Below are positions 10,553-20,673 of a stretch of DNA of 64,000 bases, one piece after another (position 1 is the first letter of the stretch; every line of letters begins with the position of its first letter). Source of the stretch: Gracilaria gracilis (lineage: Eukaryota; Rhodophyta; Florideophyceae; Gracilariales; Gracilariaceae); contig JARGSG010000194.1 of assembly GCA_030374805.1 (NCBI GenBank), forward strand, positions 186,001-250,000. Direction: 5' to 3'. Made by a program: the position numbers and the translations under genes. The notes below the pieces were generated by a model. That model was not told the origin of the DNA and did not search any database. It saw nothing but the letters and a program-made list of their open reading frames with translations.

Positions 10553-11686
10553 ATGAGCGACTTCGAACAACTAATGGAAGCCATATCGGTCCGAAAGCTG
10601 GTCAAAGTTCTGGAGTTGCTTTCGAACGGTCTCGACATCAAACGTAAAGACAGCCAAGGTCGTACACCTTTGATACTTGCGATCATTCACGAGGACGAGC
10701 GAATCGTTGAGGTGCTGCTCAACGCAGGAGCTGACTTGGAGGGCAGAGATTACAATGGCCGTACTGCTTTGTTGGTTGCCGCGTATAACATGTGTTGCGC
10801 ATTGTCTATCGTTCTGCTGGATGAGGGTGCTCAAGTGGACCCCAAAGACTGGGCGGGGTATAGTCCGTTGATTTATGCAGCGGATAACGACCACGAAGAA
10901 CTTGTTGCCGTGCTTCTAAAGCACAACGCCGATGTGAGCATTCGAAACGTACAAGGAAACACGGCGTTGTACTACGCATTGGAAAAGAGGAACCCACAAA
11001 TCGTGGAAATGTTGTGGCTTGCAGGTGCAGACCCTCGCGGGACTCGGTTTGAGTCGATTTTAGATATGGACACAGCTACCAGACCAATGGAGAATCGCGA
11101 ATCCAGTGGGAGGAATTCTTGCAGGAGAGCAGATGATAAAGATATGGAACTCGTGCGCTTTATGGTTCTAGCAAAAAGGTCGGAAGACGGGTGCTACAGG
11201 ATGACGTACGGAGACGCTGTTAGTGAAGTGACGCATTCGTTGCAAAAACAAATTGATAGACAGAATGCACATGATTTTGTTGACCCGGGATTCGTGAACT
11301 GCGCATGCGCTAGTGTGGACTCAGAATATGGAATAAGCATTGAGAAGTTTGATTCAGTGTTGAGACAGTTGAAAGCTTTCTATGAATCGCCTGAAAGGTG
11401 TGAAGTGCGCCATGAATTTCGAAAGAGTTTTCGCGAAGCGCTGAGAGTGCAAGCAATGTTGCAAAGACATTTCGCCAAATATTTGTTACATGCTGCATTT
11501 GAGAGGTCGAGTACAGAGGTTAACGAGGAAGCAGCCGGGGAGCATGGGCTTTTTGCTCGTAACTACGCTTGGGACGAGGAAGAAGTTGAAGATTTGCTTA
11601 CGGAACATGGGTCTGCAGATCAGTTCATTGACGAAGAAAACTTCATTAGAGTAGGCCTGAAGATAGCGTTTGGGGAACGAGTGTGA
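10553..11686 (+). CDS. ankyrin-repeat protein
   Basis: 377 residues from MSDFEQLMEA to FGERV, intronless. Residues 1-165 hold about five ankyrin repeats with the usual GRTPLxxAxxxxxxxIVxxLLxxGADxxxxD pattern (for example residues 36-65, 69-98, 102-131, 135-162), a protein-binding scaffold. The remaining 210 residues are acidic and unfamiliar. They end with a block, SADQFIDEENFIRVG, that also survives in the remnant at 30250-30345. No signal peptide or membrane segment is seen, so it is probably intracellular. It is transcribed away from secreted-protein copy 1. Duplication unit B has lost nearly all of this gene, so this is the only full copy in the window. The partner is unknown. Confidence 0.85.
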   Translation: MSDFEQLMEAISVRKLVKVLELLSNGLDIKRKDSQGRTPLILAIIHEDERIVEVLLNAGADLEGRDYNGRTALLVAAYNMCCALSIVLLDEGAQVDPKDWAGYSPLIYAADNDHEELVAVLLKHNADVSIRNVQGNTALYYALEKRNPQIVEMLWLAGADPRGTRFESILDMDTATRPMENRESSGRNSCRRADDKDMELVRFMVLAKRSEDGCYRMTYGDAVSEVTHSLQKQIDRQNAHDFVDPGFVNCACASVDSEYGISIEKFDSVLRQLKAFYESPERCEVRHEFRKSFREALRVQAMLQRHFAKYLLHAAFERSSTEVNEEAAGEHGLFARNYAWDEEEVEDLLTEHGSADQFIDEENFIRVGLKIAFGERV

Positions 11687-12217
11687 GATGGAATTATGAA
11701 TCGATAGAATAAGACAGGATCGTGTTTCGGAAGAACAGCTTTGCTTAAATGTTTTCGCATGTACATTTTCGTCATTTGTTTTGGAGGGTTGCAGGGAATG
11801 TGCTAGTCTATCGGATTTGTTCAATACCTACATCAAATTTTGGATCTCCGTTTAGCGGTAGACAACTTATTTCCTCGTCGCGAGTGTTTTATATGAATTG
11901 ACGACGTTATTCAGCTGTTCTGGATGAGGATGGGATCCAATTGGAAAGCAAGAAAAGAGTAAAAAGGCGTACTATATTTCCAAATGCTATTGTGGTGGAT
12001 GAAGTTTGGCGTACCCGGCATCTCCTTTGATAGTACTGTACCGTCTACACAAAATGCCTCCTAAACTCTGAAACGAAGAATATGAAAAGCAGAATTTACT
12101 TAAGCTTGCAGAAACATGTTGACAGTAAATCACTTTAGAGATTTTCTAAAAGCGATTTGCCGCATTGGTATCCATCCATATGGCCTATATGAGTGGCACC
12201 CTTTATGAATCCCAGGA

Positions 12218-12289
12218 TTAGATATCACACTGGTCCTTCTCAATGGCATCCCTGAGTTGAGCGGCGGCATTAACAATTCCCGAATTCGT
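12218..12289 (-). pseudogene. truncated secreted-protein gene, C-terminal fragment
   Basis: The minus strand encodes about 23 residues matching the end of the secreted family (TNSGIVNAAAQLRDAIEKDQ), followed by CDI and a stop. Upstream of it (past about 12300) the similarity stops. The downstream flank 12041-12200 matches the 3' flank of copies 1 and 4. This is the start of a further duplication unit, cut off. Confidence 0.8.
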
Positions 12290-12309
12290 TGCGCTTCGAG
12301 AAGCTAGCT

Positions 12310-13074
12310 TCCCGTGAAGAAAGGTCGCAAAGCTCCTCTGCCAAAAGCCTAGCTTTCTTATTATTACTATTTCTAAATTCAAAATACTTCTAAAATTTTT
12401 GGAGTTGTATTAGAATTACACGTTTTGTTTAATATCTGTAATTGTGCCAACACTGCAGGAGACAGAAGTCGTCTACAACAACAATAAAAGATAAAACTTT
12501 TTTTGTTTTTGGTTAGTTTGCCAATGCTTTTTGCATTTAAAAGGTTAATATATTTTCGAAAGAGAAGGTGAAATTGACAGTACCAATGGTACCAACGGTA
12601 CAAAGAGGAGAAAACTTTGTAGAAGGTTATGAAGAAAGGCAATTTCTTGAGTTCGACTGATTGCCAACCCCAAATGGCTACACGGTGTACATATATAGCG
12701 AGCTACAACGGCGGCGGCTGACTGCCAAGTCACCTGCCACCTGGCGATCAACCACTCAGCCTAGTCCAGTGCGAAATAAATCTTCTTCTGCGTTCCTGGA
12801 AATTCCATTTCCTTGCAATGTGTACGTCAAGGTATCTATTTTTAATACTTGACAAACTTTACTCTCTTTTTGTGGGTTTCTGTCAGTGGTGTACTGCGAA
12901 GGTACGTGTACCAAGTGTCGCTCGCTGCCCGAAACGTACTCGTAGCTACAGTTGACAACATCGTACACGTTTCGGCCGTCTCAAAAGGGTTGACGAAAAC
13001 GAGCGACGGGTACAAGTAGAGATATACACGTTGCCAGCCATTGGAAAACGGAATCCCTCAACGGAAGTCAAGCC
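12310..13074. other. intergenic, AT-rich, no supported gene
   Basis: Low-complexity A/T tracts and no conserved reading frame. Short frames on both strands have no recognisable motif. It ends at the TTA target duplication of the Harbinger element. Confidence 0.6.
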
Positions 13075-13077
13075 TTA

Positions 13078-13106
13078 GGGCATCTCCACCGAGCAGACCG
13101 TAAAAC
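13078..13106 (+). repeat. left terminal inverted repeat of Harbinger element
   Basis: The first 14 bases match the right end exactly. Beyond that a GTAAAAC block is shared with a small offset. Confidence 0.85.
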
Positions 13107-13242
13107 TGTAAAACGGTAAAAGCTTTCGGAAACGTGTACTGATTTTATTGGGTGCCGCCTAAACGATATAACTCCATAATTGATCATCTCCACCGGTGAA
13201 ATCCTAGACGTCCTCGCTACCCGCAGTATGCGATACTAAGAG

Positions 13243-14638
13243 ATGGAATTTCACCTTGATGACAACTCGTTCCCATTTTTTGAAAGTGCAGCGACCTTTA
13301 CCACATTCCTTGTCGCTGCAATACTAGTGCGTAGAAAAATCCGCAAACGTCGCACTACACGTCCCAAGCACGGTGGATCTGTTCGCGGAAAGTCAGCAAA
13401 CAGAAACATAGGACAAAAACAAGCCGCAAGAAGCATTCACGACGCGTATTTTGCGGACCCTGGATCACGAAATCACTGCAATGGCAACTTTGGCCCAGTT
13501 TTTTCCGAAGAAGAGTTTGAAAGACGATTTAGAATGCCACGGTCTGTTTATGAAACCGTGCACAGTGGAGTAAAAGAAGTAGACAAATATTTTTGGGAGA
13601 CAAAAGACTGTACAGGCGTATCTTCTGCCAGTACTCATCAAAAATTGGTAACAGCATTGCGACAACTCAGTCTCGGAGTTTCTGCCGATTCACTAACAGA
13701 ATTTACAAGGCTCTCAGAGTCAACAATACATGATTGTCGAAAACATTTTGTGCGGGCAGTTTGCAAAAAGTTTGGTCCGCAATACCTACGAAGACCTACA
13801 GAAGCCGATCTGAAGCTGATAATGGAACGACATTCAAAACTTGGCTTTCCGGGTGCGTTAGGCTCATTGGACTGCTCCGGATGGCAACTTTACTGTGGTG
13901 CAGTAGCGGAGCAACGTCGTAATACAGGAAAATCGAAAGTGCCGGAACTGCGTCTTGAAACCGTTTGCGACGATACGCTGGATATGGCACCTCAAATTTG
14001 GCTTTCCAGGAGCTCTAAATGACCTCAATATCCTTGATTGTTCTTTACTTTTCGTAGATGTTCGCAGCGGCGCATGGCCTGCTTTTAAGCCAGAGTTTAA
14101 AGTCGCTGGTCGCGTTCTCGACTGGTTTAATTGGGTGGTTGATGGCATATATCCTATGTTTCGTATATTTTTGAAGACCATTCCGAACCCCAAAACAAAA
14201 AAAGAAAAGGCATTTTCGCGCTCACAAGAGGCGTTTAGAAAGAGTGTAGAGCGATTGTACGCCGTTTTGTTTAGCAGGTGGCATATTCTTGCCAATCCTT
14301 CTCGTGTTTGGTACACAGAAGATATGGATTTTATTGTTCGAGCTTGTGCCATTCTGCACAACATGATAATTGAGGCACGTGATGTAGGGGACATGGGCAC
14401 TGTCAACATCGTTAGTATCGACCCTGATGCTGCAATTGTTCCAATCAGGTCATGCGTAGCTCCTATTGAGAGCTATGCAAAAGCTGATTTCTATCGTGAT
14501 CGCGTCGATAGTATTGAAGATATCAATGACCACTCCATGCTTACAAATGCTCTCGCTGACGCCATTTGGAAAAGATGTGGCAAGGGGGATCTTGACGACT
14601 ACTTGGAATGTCAAGGGTTTACAGATGTATCAGCATGA
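13243..14638 (+). pseudogene. PIF/Harbinger DDE transposase, one frameshift
   Basis: Two overlapping frames (13243-14022 and 13955-14638) together give a typical DDE_Tnp_4 transposase of about 460 residues. Frame 1 starts at ATG 13243 and carries the helix-rich N-terminal part, then the first catalytic Asp in GSLDCSGWQ. Frame 2 carries FGFPGALNDLNILD, the second Asp in WVVDGIYP, and the catalytic Glu region before RKSVERLYAVLFSRW. It ends with ACAILHNMIIEA, all classic landmarks. The frames switch near 13983, where one base change in length would rejoin them. The protein would cut and paste the element at TTA sites. It is convergent with, and overlaps by 28 bp, the accessory gene. Confidence 0.88.
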
Positions 14639-15714
14639 TCTCGATTGACCATCACTCTATTGACGTTCGCATTGGTTGACTGCCCTTCCATACCCTCCTC
14701 CCGTAAAAGCTTCCGAAGCCTCTTTCGTTTCAACGCCCTCCTGTACTGCCGGCTTTCTTCATCCTCGTCATTAAAAAGCACCTTTACCGCCTCTAGCTCG
14801 TCTGCCTCTTTCTTTAGCACGTATTCTCTGTGGGAATGCTCCCTATCCATCATTGCTCTCGTATTCGCTGCGTCGATTGATGCACTACTCGCATCCGCGA
14901 ACCCTTTCGTCCAGGAGTCCAACGCAGTTTTCAGAGCAACATCCTCGGCAGCCGCTTCTCTTTTGGCCCTTTTGGCCGCCTTTGCGGCCTTCACGCCTAA
15001 TGGTCGTTTGCGGCTTTCACGTTGTCCTTCAAAACCTTCATCCAAGCTACCTCTATCCACACCGGACTGGACCGCCCCGTTTACATTACATGCTGCTTGT
15101 TCTCCTTCAACTGGGGTGTCCATTCGCTGACTTACAGTTTCCGTGCTATGATTCACGGTCAGTGGCACAGGGTCCAGTTCAGACGTGTCATTGCTGAGCC
15201 AGTCAAATGTCTTTGGATACGGGAACGCTTTCCCAATGACATAGCTCGGATTACGGAACACATCATAAAAATGTGAGGTCTTGATAACGTTATTAAGGAG
15301 TCCGACGGCACAGCGCATCTTATCTTCGTCTGTGGCGTTACCAGTTGTTTGCTGTGCTTGCACAACTCGCAAGCATCCTTTCAGTTTACGACAAAGTGCA
15401 AGCCCCTTCTGTCCCTGCTCTGCCACGCCGCGACCAGAGCGAGCTTTCCAGACATCCATGCGTTGCCGGTTATTGAGTTCGGGGTGCTCAGGAATTAGAA
15501 CACCCAGCAAGCGGTCAAACTCCTTCTTTAGCTGCGCGTGCCAGTCCGATTTCTTTTGCTTTGAACCGTTGATTGAGGCGTCCGGAAGACGAACAGTGGC
15601 CATTGTTGCCGCCATAGTGTCCACATCTTTCCATTGCGGCTGCTTGCCGCGGTGACTTTTGATAGAACAGTTCTGTTTCGTAGGCGTTTCTCCCAGCGAT
15701 GGAGTGGAAGCCAT
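14611..15714 (-). CDS. Harbinger accessory protein, Myb/SANT plus NAM-associated C-terminal-type
   Basis: 367 residues, intact, starting at MASTPSLGET. Residues about 25-160 include QWKDVD, helical segments and FYDVFRNPSYVIGKAFPY, resembling the trihelix/SANT half of plant-type Harbinger second proteins. Residues about 225-245 read KRPLGVKAAKAAKRAKRE, the motif of the NAM-associated C-terminal domain. The last 90 residues are a charged coiled coil ending in KRKRLRKLLREEG. In known PIF/Harbinger systems such a protein binds the element ends and helps the transposase into the nucleus. That role is inferred here. The gene sits tail-to-tail with the transposase inside the same terminal repeats. 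Confidence 0.78.
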   Translation of the reverse strand: MASTPSLGETPTKQNCSIKSHRGKQPQWKDVDTMAATMATVRLPDASINGSKQKKSDWHAQLKKEFDRLLGVLIPEHPELNNRQRMDVWKARSGRGVAEQGQKGLALCRKLKGCLRVVQAQQTTGNATDEDKMRCAVGLLNNVIKTSHFYDVFRNPSYVIGKAFPYPKTFDWLSNDTSELDPVPLTVNHSTETVSQRMDTPVEGEQAACNVNGAVQSGVDRGSLDEGFEGQRESRKRPLGVKAAKAAKRAKREAAAEDVALKTALDSWTKGFADASSASIDAANTRAMMDREHSHREYVLKKEADELEAVKVLFNDEDEESRQYRRALKRKRLRKLLREEGMEGQSTNANVNRVMVNRDHADTSVNP

Positions 15715-16039
15715 GGCCAGACACCCACGGCGCAGCGACGAGTTGTTGACTGGCGGTTATGCAGCGCAGCAAAAGGACAGGCAAAAGCTGTGCGTTGTGA
15801 GATCAGAGAACAGGCCGGAGAAGCGCAGAGTCGAACTAGGAAGAGAAATGCGACAGAGTCTGTAGAAAGGCGACAAGGCGGTTGACCTCCTAGAAAGACG
15901 GTGGCGTTGCGGAGCCCAGAATAGCGCGAAGACGTGCTTGTCGGGAAGCAGAGAACCACACTAAACGCAAAGAGGCGGTGCGGTAGGTTAAGCTTAGAGA
16001 GGCAAAGGCGCGGTTGTTTGGAGAGAAAGACGAGCACTG

Positions 16040-16960
16040 TCTCTACGAAGTGCGAGCCGCACGCCCCCAGTGCGGCGCGGTTGGAGCAATAGAAAGAGCA
16101 GAAGCGACTGCGTGGGAGGCAAAAGCACGGCAGCGGCGCGGCGCGCAGCAATGCGGGCGCGACGAAGGCGACAGCTTCGAAAGGTGGAAGACGTCCGCTG
16201 CCGCGATTAAGCGAGCACCGTCACCACGAAAGGCGGGCCGCACGCTACCGTTGCCGGCCGGTGGAAGCGGGAGCGAGAGCAGGAGGAGCCGCGCCGGAGG
16301 CGGGGGCACGGGGTCGGCGCGGCGTGGGGCGGTGGAAGCGAGAGCGGGAGCAAAAGAAGCCGGGCTGGGGACGGGAGCACGGCGGTGGTTCGGCGGGAAG
16401 CAACGCGAGCGCGACGAAGGCTGTGGCGGCGAAAGGTGGGCGAAGTGCGGTGGCGCAAGGAGGCGAGAAACTTCACCAAGGGAATCGCCTTGCACGCCAC
16501 TGTTGCGTTGCGATGGGAGCGGGAGCGGGGACGGGAGCGGTAGTAGGAGCGGGACCGGCAAGGAGAGAGGGAGTAGGGGCGGGAGGGGGGGTTAGAGCGG
16601 TCGCGTCCGAGCACTGGGAGCACTGCGGCGATGGGGCGCACACCAACGCGGGTGCGACGAGGGCGGCGGAGGCAAAAGGTTGAAGACGTTTTTTGGCGCA
16701 AAGGAGCAAGCAATTGTTGGGGCGAGATGGGAGCGGGAGGACGCGCGGGAGGTGCAGCGTGAGAGGCTGGAGCACGGCGGTGGTACGGCTTGCAGTTACT
16801 CGGGAGCAAGGAAGGAGACGGCGGCTACAGGTAGAAGAAGAACGTAGGCGCGAAGGAGCGGGAAGGAACCTAGCTGCGGTTGAGAAAGCACAAGGGGAGG
16901 AGGGGAACGAGGAAAAGTGTGCAAGAGAGTTGAGTGAGGTGCGCAAGGATGTTGGTGGAG
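16040..16960 (+). repeat. purine-skewed, GC-rich imperfect repeat region inside Harbinger element
   Basis: The plus strand is rich in GGGAGCGGGAGC-like units, with loosely repeated blocks about 150-200 bp apart, such as GCGAGCGCGACGAAGGC and AAAGGTGGGCGAAG. Long open frames run through it on both strands, but their products are Arg/Gly/Ala- or Pro/Arg/Ser-rich with no domain, as expected from composition alone. Runs of G could form quadruplexes. Confidence 0.65.
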
Positions 16961-17082
16961 ATCGGCAGGTGAAATCTTCTTGAGCAGCAGTCGAGCTTCT
17001 TTGGCTGACATTTTGAACAGCACCACAGTCGGTTCGTGTAAGTCTGCGATTGGCTGATTCGGTATAGCGGCGACGCTAAAAC

Positions 17083-17110
17083 TCTCGCTAAAAATGAACT
17101 TTTAGCGAGA
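17083..17110. other. perfect hairpin near the right end of the Harbinger element
   Basis: TCTCGCTAAAA and its exact complement TTTTAGCGAGA are separated by six bases. The surrounding 80 bp repeat TAGCG several times. Clustered short subterminal motifs of this kind are typical transposase or accessory-protein binding sites. That use is an inference. Confidence 0.6.
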
Positions 17111-17221
17111 ATTATAGCGCTCCGAACGGCTATAGCGTTAGCGATAGCGTTGGCGGCGCCCCGGTGGAGATAAAAATCTGAGCCCACCTCTAAAAATTCC
17201 GAAAATTGCTGTCGTTAAAGC

Positions 17222-17248
17222 GTTTTACAGTCACCGGTGGAGATGCCC
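17222..17248 (-). repeat. right terminal inverted repeat of Harbinger element
   Basis: Inverted partner of 13078-13106, followed by the TTA duplication at 17249-17251. Confidence 0.85.
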
Positions 17249-17281
17249 TTAGATATCTTGCGACCGTGCCGCCGAGAGAGT

Positions 17282-17503
17282 TAGTTGTTCCTCTTCCTTG
17301 GGACGCACCATGGGCTTTCGCCAGCAAAGGTCATTGGCGATGGAATCACTCCGTTATGGTTTCCACGACAGTCATGCCGTAACTTGGGACGATTTCGCAC
17401 TTTGATCGACCGCGCCGCCCTGTGGGGCAGTAGTTCCTCTTCCTTGAGACGCTCCATAGGCTTTTGCTAGCCAAGGTCATTGGCGATGGAGTAGTAACTC
17501 CAT
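17282..17503 (+). repeat. two direct repeats, period about 147 bp
   Basis: GTTCCTCTTCCTT through GGTCATTGGCGATGGA occurs at 17282-17351 and again at 17429-17503, with the preceding CGACCGNGCCGCC also shared. No gene is seen. Confidence 0.7.
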
Positions 17504-17552
17504 ATCGTAATAGTAAAAACTGCGAAACGAGGAACATGAAAAACAGAATTTA

Positions 17553-17658
17553 CTTAATACAGAAACATAATAACAAGACTTGTTTCCCAAGGGTAGATCA
17601 CATGACTTAATACAGAAACATAATAACAAGACTTGTTTCCTAAGGGTAGATCACATGA
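17553..17658 (+). repeat. tandem duplication of a 53-bp unit, 3' flank of secreted-protein copy 2
   Basis: Units 17553-17605 and 17606-17658 differ at one base (CCC versus CCT in TTTCCCAAGG). The near-identity suggests a recent slip or unequal event. Confidence 0.92.
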
Positions 17659-17725
17659 GAGAATTTGTGGATACTGTGTCCATATGGCTTTTACCAACTG
17701 CACCCACTCTGAATGCTTTAGAAGA

Positions 17726-18160
17726 TTAGAGACCACACTGGTCGTTCTCAATAGCATGTTTGAGTTGCGCAGCGGCATTAGAGACGCCAGAGCTTGTGCA
17801 GAACGCATCCCGCAGCGACTGCGGAAGGTCATATTCGGACCTCGCGTACCAGCAGAAAGTCCTTTTTTTAGGAAACTCTGGTGCTATGACAACTCCAGTT
17901 CCCTGGTCGTTCCTATTGCGCGGCCAGCCCCGATATCCATTGTTTCCAACGGTGGCTGAGGATACATACATATCGCCATAGGAGCTGCTGCCTTTCTGGT
18001 GCAAAGAAATCGTGCAACCACCAATAAACCCCTTCAATCCGTACGCGAATAAGGCTTCAGGGCTGAGGGCTAGAAACTCGCTCTTTGTAAGTTGGGCAGA
18101 GGCGGTGGATGCTATGGCGCTGAGAAGCAGCAAAGCCATCATGGTCGGTGCCTTTGTCAT
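17726..18160 (-). CDS. small secreted protein with four cysteines, copy 2
   Basis: 144 residues, the most divergent of the four intact paralogues. The signal peptide (MTKAPTMMALLLLSAIASTASA) and all four cysteines are kept. It differs in the middle, for example GGCTISLHQKGSSSYGDMYV, and has one extra residue in NNGYRGWP. It starts from a single ATG because the first ATG of the other copies reads ACG here. The TATA box is 120 bp upstream. A Mutator-like element is inserted 242 bp upstream of the ATG, removing whatever distal sequence the other copies retain. Function unknown. Confidence 0.86.
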   Translation of the reverse strand: MTKAPTMMALLLLSAIASTASAQLTKSEFLALSPEALFAYGLKGFIGGCTISLHQKGSSSYGDMYVSSATVGNNGYRGWPRNRNDQGTGVVIAPEFPKKRTFCWYARSEYDLPQSLRDAFCTSSGVSNAAAQLKHAIENDQCGL

Positions 18161-18279
18161 CGTTTTGATCGAAGGAAAGGAGGTAGTTTAAGAGAGCAGA
18201 ATTCAGTGCGCAAGTTGTGGTTGAGTCGAAGTTGTGTGGAGAGAGTGAAAAAGTTGTGGGAGACATAGCGCGCATCTGA

Positions 18280-18287
18280 TTTATATA
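18280..18287 (-). promoter_or_regulatory. TATA box of secreted-protein copy 2
   Basis: TATATAAA on the minus strand in the same position as in the other copies. It lies 115 bp from the left end of the Mutator-like element. Confidence 0.68.
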
Positions 18288-18401
18288 GCGGACAATTTGA
18301 TCATGGGAGAAGAAGCTGCGTCGAGCAGATGGCCACATCGGTCACATCACTTGCTTGCAGAAGGGACTATCTGGAGATGCTGTCCAAGGCTGTTGTAAGT
18401 T

Positions 18402-18574
18402 GGCCCCCGGAGATCCTACGCACCGTAGGGGTCGTAGAAAACACGCTTGGAACCTCCCTTTATATGATACAAATTACAGAGGATCCTCCCTTAACGAAGG
18501 AGGTGTTCTTCACCAGTAGACCACAGCCACGTCAGTAGAACCTCCCTAGCGCCACTCGTGATTGGCTTTCTTCT
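18402..18574 (+). repeat. left terminal inverted repeat of MULE
   Basis: Matches the inverted sequence at 24011-24182 with few differences, for example through GGATCCTCCCTTAACGA and GCCACTCGTGATTGGC, then diverges. Confidence 0.92.
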
Positions 18575-18790
18575 TGATATTTTCCTGCGGAGCAACGAAG
18601 ATCTCACACAGCCGCGTGACATCCTGATAGGGCATAGAATGGCTCCGTTACTCCGTAACTTGAAAGCGCGCGCTTTTTCAGAATCTGAACAAAAGCCAAG
18701 TGCGCTCTTTCTTACGCAGTTTTCCTTCCAGTCGGTAATGATTATCTCCATCGTCGGAGAATCGTGGCTAAACCGTCTATTATTCTTTTG

Positions 18791-20673
18791 ATGATCTCTT
18801 TTCGGCGCAATACGGATCCAACCGTACATTACCCACCAGAGGATCCTCTAGATGCGGTTGTTGTAGGATTCATAGACCCCCGGAATGAAGACTCCGGGGA
18901 TGAGGTGGACGATGATGGAAAACCTGTCAAATCCACAAAAGAACTACTGGCTTCGGAACGAAAGTGCAAGCGAGATCTGAACACGAAGGAAATATCAATG
19001 ATCGGCAAAATGGTTCGTTTACTCTCGTCGTTTCTCAAATCTGTAGCAAAGAAAACCACTATTCAGTTCGACAGAAAAACCCCACGGGGGTTTCTCGAAT
19101 TGAAACGTTTGTGGTTCTATTTGATCATAGAACATCGTTGTTCTATCGACGAAAAAGGTAATTGTGGTGCTAATCTGGTAAATTCGTCTGGAAGACATGA
19201 ATGGTTTTGCAAACATCTTGCTTGATGCAGGTATTCTTGAGCTGGAGCCGAAGAATGGGGTTGTGCTCTTACCGTCCGATACTGGTTGTGGGGTGGCCAA
19301 TATATCCAATGTGTTTCCACACCCAGTCACCAGATGAACAGCTGAACACATTAGAGCGATATGAGCGGCGATTTAGAGAGAAGCTGTACTCTAGTCCGAA
19401 TGAAATCTCGACGGTTGTTGTCCCTGTCAATGTACGAAATATGCATTGGGGCGTGTTTGTGGCTCGTAAGATTGAAAAGAAGAAGTGGGAGATACACTGG
19501 GGAGACAGTCTACGTTTTCAGTGTCCCGAGAAATGTAGATATCTATTGACGGCGATAATTGACCATGCACTCCGTGAGAAGAAGGATTGGGTGATGAAGG
19601 AGGAGAACTACATGTTGGATGTATTGGGATACAAGATCCAAACGGACACGTACAGTTGTGGTCCATATGTTATATCCACAATGGGTCACTTCGCCCGAAC
19701 GCGAGGGGTGATACCCAGTATCTCATTCATTCCAGGTCATCCCGTGAATCTGGGTGAAACGTATCGCTGGGCATGTGTGGAAGCTCAGGTGCGTATGATC
19801 ATGGCCGTAAGTCACCTCCTACCTATTTCAAATGAACTGGCAGTCTCGCAGATTCATTATCAGCGCAGGGAGAGGATCTATGTAGCTCGACATCGTAGTA
19901 CTGGGAGAGGTAGTGCTGAGGCACGAGAGGGAGAAGGAAGGGCGGAGGAATCTGTAGAGTCAGGTGTGCGAGCTGAGACAGCGGGCATGGGCTGTAGTGG
20001 GAATACGGAGTCTGAGGAACTAATACCCTCTCGTGCAGACGAAAGCAAAGGTTCTGAAGTGCCCAAGGAAAAGAAAGGAAAGTCGCCTAGCCAGGGATAT
20101 GAATCTCACAAACAAGAGAAGGATGCTAGGAAACGTGAGGCGTCAACCACGAAGTGGACTGTACTAAATCTCCCGATGTACGTTCGTGACCTATGTGAGT
20201 CGGAGGGATATGAATATGGAGTACAGTTTTGTAAAACTGTTACGAGATCAAGGCAATATGGGCTAAACGTGAGACTGCGGTGTCTCCGGTATAAAAAGAA
20301 GCACCCAGGATGTGGGTGTAGAGCCGCCTTTATGGCAAAAGCTCTCCGGAATGGGAGGGGGTGGATTCTTACGGGAGAAAATGTCCATAACCACGAGCGT
20401 CTTGAACGTGACATGCGTGGAAAGAAGAACAAGAGAAAGGACGCTGTTGAAGCCACTATAAAGAAAAACTCCCCTAAGAACCTCCGCATCCCCTTCATAA
20501 ACTTCACGCCTCGGATGAAGCAGGGGGAGAATGTGGAGATGACGACCGGTGTGGGGAGTGGAATGGATTCCGATGGGGAAGATTTCATGCAGATCATTCC
20601 CCTCCTCGCCCTCCTCTCCACCTCAATTGGATGGGAAGCTCCCAGCCATGTCGTAGTGATGGAGAGTATATGA
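18791..20673 (+). pseudogene. Ulp1-type (C48) cysteine protease fused to FAR1-like zinc domain
   Basis: The N-terminal part is 18791-19225, starting MISFRRNTD. A middle piece (19198-19338) in another frame reads FANILLDAGILELEPKNG, like the LNDxIIN region of Ulp1 proteases. The main frame continues to 20673. Catalytic His is in NMHWGVFVA, Asp in HWGDSL and Cys in DTYSCGPYV, with the expected Gln just before. A charged linker follows, then a zinc-binding FAR1/WRKY-GCM1-like segment with cysteines in LRCLRYKKKHPGCGC and a final HNH. Ulp1 proteases cleave SUMO-like modifiers, and MULEs carrying such domains are known in plants. At least two frame changes are needed, so the gene is broken or uses introns I cannot see. 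Confidence 0.82.

Larger units (their letters stand above)
7290..12030. repeat. segmental duplication unit A
   Basis: This unit matches unit B (26225-30790) over most of its length and unit C (30790-33290) over its left half. It contains secreted-protein copy 1 (minus strand), about 2.6 kb of non-coding spacer, and the ankyrin-repeat gene (plus strand). Both right ends share the phrase TATTGTGGTGGATGAAG and a TTTGATAGTAC boundary. The spacer 8021-10550 has no supported gene. It is conserved as DNA between units, but open frames in it (for example 8351-8728) are broken in the sister units. Confidence 0.85.
13078..17248 (+). mobile_element. PIF/Harbinger DNA transposon with TTA target duplications (4171 bp)
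   Basis: The ends read GGGCATCTCCACCG inward on both strands and are flanked by TTA on each side (13075-13077 and 17249-17251). TTA/TAA duplication is the hallmark of PIF/Harbinger insertion. An inner echo of the terminal motif (ATCTCCACCGG) occurs near 13188 and, inverted, near 17158. The element carries the two genes expected of the superfamily, a DDE transposase and a Myb/NAM-type accessory protein, in convergent order. It also has a 1.2-kb purine-skewed region at its right side. Confidence 0.92.

Noticed and set aside
16014-16950. Long overlapping open frames on both strands (for example 16014-16595, 16043-16561, 16473-16946)
   Set aside because: They follow from GC-rich repeats. Products are low-complexity Arg/Gly/Ala or Pro/Ser/Arg chains with no domain and no consistent start.
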